The notes below the pieces were generated by a model. It was not told where the DNA came from, ran no database searches, and saw only the letters and a program-made list of their open reading frames with translations. Shown piece by piece: positions 63,575 through 64,000 of a DNA stretch of 64,000 nucleotides. Each line of letters starts with the position of its first letter. The first letter of the stretch is position 1. The stretch spans positions 62,001-126,000 of the forward strand of contig JAFLBN010000003.1 in NCBI GenBank assembly GCA_017303395.1. The letters are read 5' to 3'. The DNA comes from Chitinophagales bacterium. GTDB taxonomy: Bacteria > Bacteroidota > Bacteroidia > Chitinophagales > Chitinophagaceae. Position numbers and translations under genes: made by a program.

Positions 63575-64000
63575 GTGCCATATAAAACAGACGATTTTAA
63601 TGCTGATTTCATCCTAAAAATATCAAAAGAATCTTTTGAAGATACTGCGTTGGCTCTTTTTCAATATCAATATCAAAATAACGAGCTTTATAAAGCCTTT
63701 ACAGATGCACTGAATATAAAACCGGACAATGTAAAAACACTGCAACAAATACCTTTTCTCCCTATACCTTTTTTCAAAACACATACCGTATTAAGCGGCA
63801 GCTTTAATCATATCCCGCTCAGGTTTGAAAGCAGCGGTACAACGGGCGAGGTTACCAGCAAACATTATGTATCTGATGAAACAATCTACCAAACATCACT
63901 GCTTGCCGGGTTCAAACAGTTCTATGGTTCTGTGAAAGAATACACATTCCTCGCATTGCTTCCTTCCTATTTAGAAAGGCAAAATGCCTCTTTAGTACAC
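63575..64000 (+). CDS. LuxE/PaaK-like acyl-activating protein, N-terminal part
   Basis: Partial gene cut by the window end; 142 codons visible. No ATG begins the frame; a stop lies upstream at 63566-63568 and the first plausible start is GTG at 63575. The visible part has LALFQYQYQNNELY, IPFLPIPFFKTHTVL, and the ATP-phosphate-loop-like FESSGTTGEVTSKHY, then LALLPSYLERQNASLVH, matching acyl-protein synthetase (LuxE) / phenylacetate-CoA ligase-type proteins of Bacteroidota. It starts divergently from the lipoprotein gene. Acyl substrate unknown. Confidence 0.7.
   Translation, partial: MPYKTDDFNADFILKISKESFEDTALALFQYQYQNNELYKAFTDALNIKPDNVKTLQQIPFLPIPFFKTHTVLSGSFNHIPLRFESSGTTGEVTSKHYVSDETIYQTSLLAGFKQFYGSVKEYTFLALLPSYLERQNASLVH

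Overview
The window is a chromosomal segment of a Bacteroidota bacterium. A Chitinophagales/Chitinophagaceae-like member is my best guess from protein style alone. The evidence is an AT-rich genome, eight secreted proteins ending in type IX secretion (T9SS) sorting domains, a TonB-dependent receptor with HMA and HYC_CC_PP partner proteins, lipoproteins with a Cys-Lys-Lys start, and promoters of the TTTG / TAnnTTTG type. There is no prophage, complete insertion sequence or CRISPR array. The only RNA gene recognised is one tRNA-Ser(UGA).

Layout. 1-4.8 kb: three T9SS type A cargo genes, the first two tandem paralogues. 4.8-12.8 kb: an orphan MlaF-type ATPase, a probable outer-membrane protein, an acyl-CoA carboxylase beta subunit, a T9SS type B cargo, an exported isoaspartyl peptidase and an ABC-2 permease. 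12.9-17.1 kb: a ThuA/amidotransferase-like exported protein, then a metal-linked operon on the minus strand (HYC_CC_PP protein, HMA protein, TonB-dependent receptor). 17.2-23.3 kb: housekeeping and redox genes (hotdog thioesterase, GDSL hydrolase, succinate-semialdehyde-type dehydrogenase, phosphoglucomutase, a globin-like lipoprotein, MsrA) and tRNA-Ser. 23.7-38.8 kb: surface-protein region with a 3381-residue T9SS adhesin-like protein (12 Ig-like repeats), a 1061-residue T9SS type B protein and a kelch-repeat T9SS protein. 39.1-45.2 kb: a two-component pair, a PadR regulator with a membrane partner, a GEVED-domain T9SS protein and two lipoproteins with c-haem-like CX4CH motifs.

45.4-56.7 kb looks like an organic-acid (acetate/propionate) uptake, sensing and activation block. 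It holds a PrpE-like acyl-CoA synthetase, a stand-alone receiver, an 899-residue solute-symporter/histidine-kinase fusion of CrbS type, two small membrane proteins, an MHS-family transporter, a porin-like protein, a small zinc-ribbon/HTH protein resembling IS1 InsA, and divergently acetyl-CoA synthetase. 56.8-61.8 kb is an aromatic catabolism operon (hmgA, hppD, paaABCD, no paaE). The window ends with a GNAT-family protein, a lipoprotein and the start of a LuxE/PaaK-like acyl-activating protein.

How it fits together: the right half joins breakdown of phenylalanine, tyrosine and phenylacetate, whose products include acetyl-CoA, acetoacetate and fumarate, with activation of short-chain acids. 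The left half is dominated by cell-surface proteins. The most interesting unit is the acid-sensing block: its receiver lacks an output domain, and a transposase-derived DNA-binding protein sits back to back with acs. The T9SS machinery itself is not in the window. All functional calls are read from sequence motifs without database searches.
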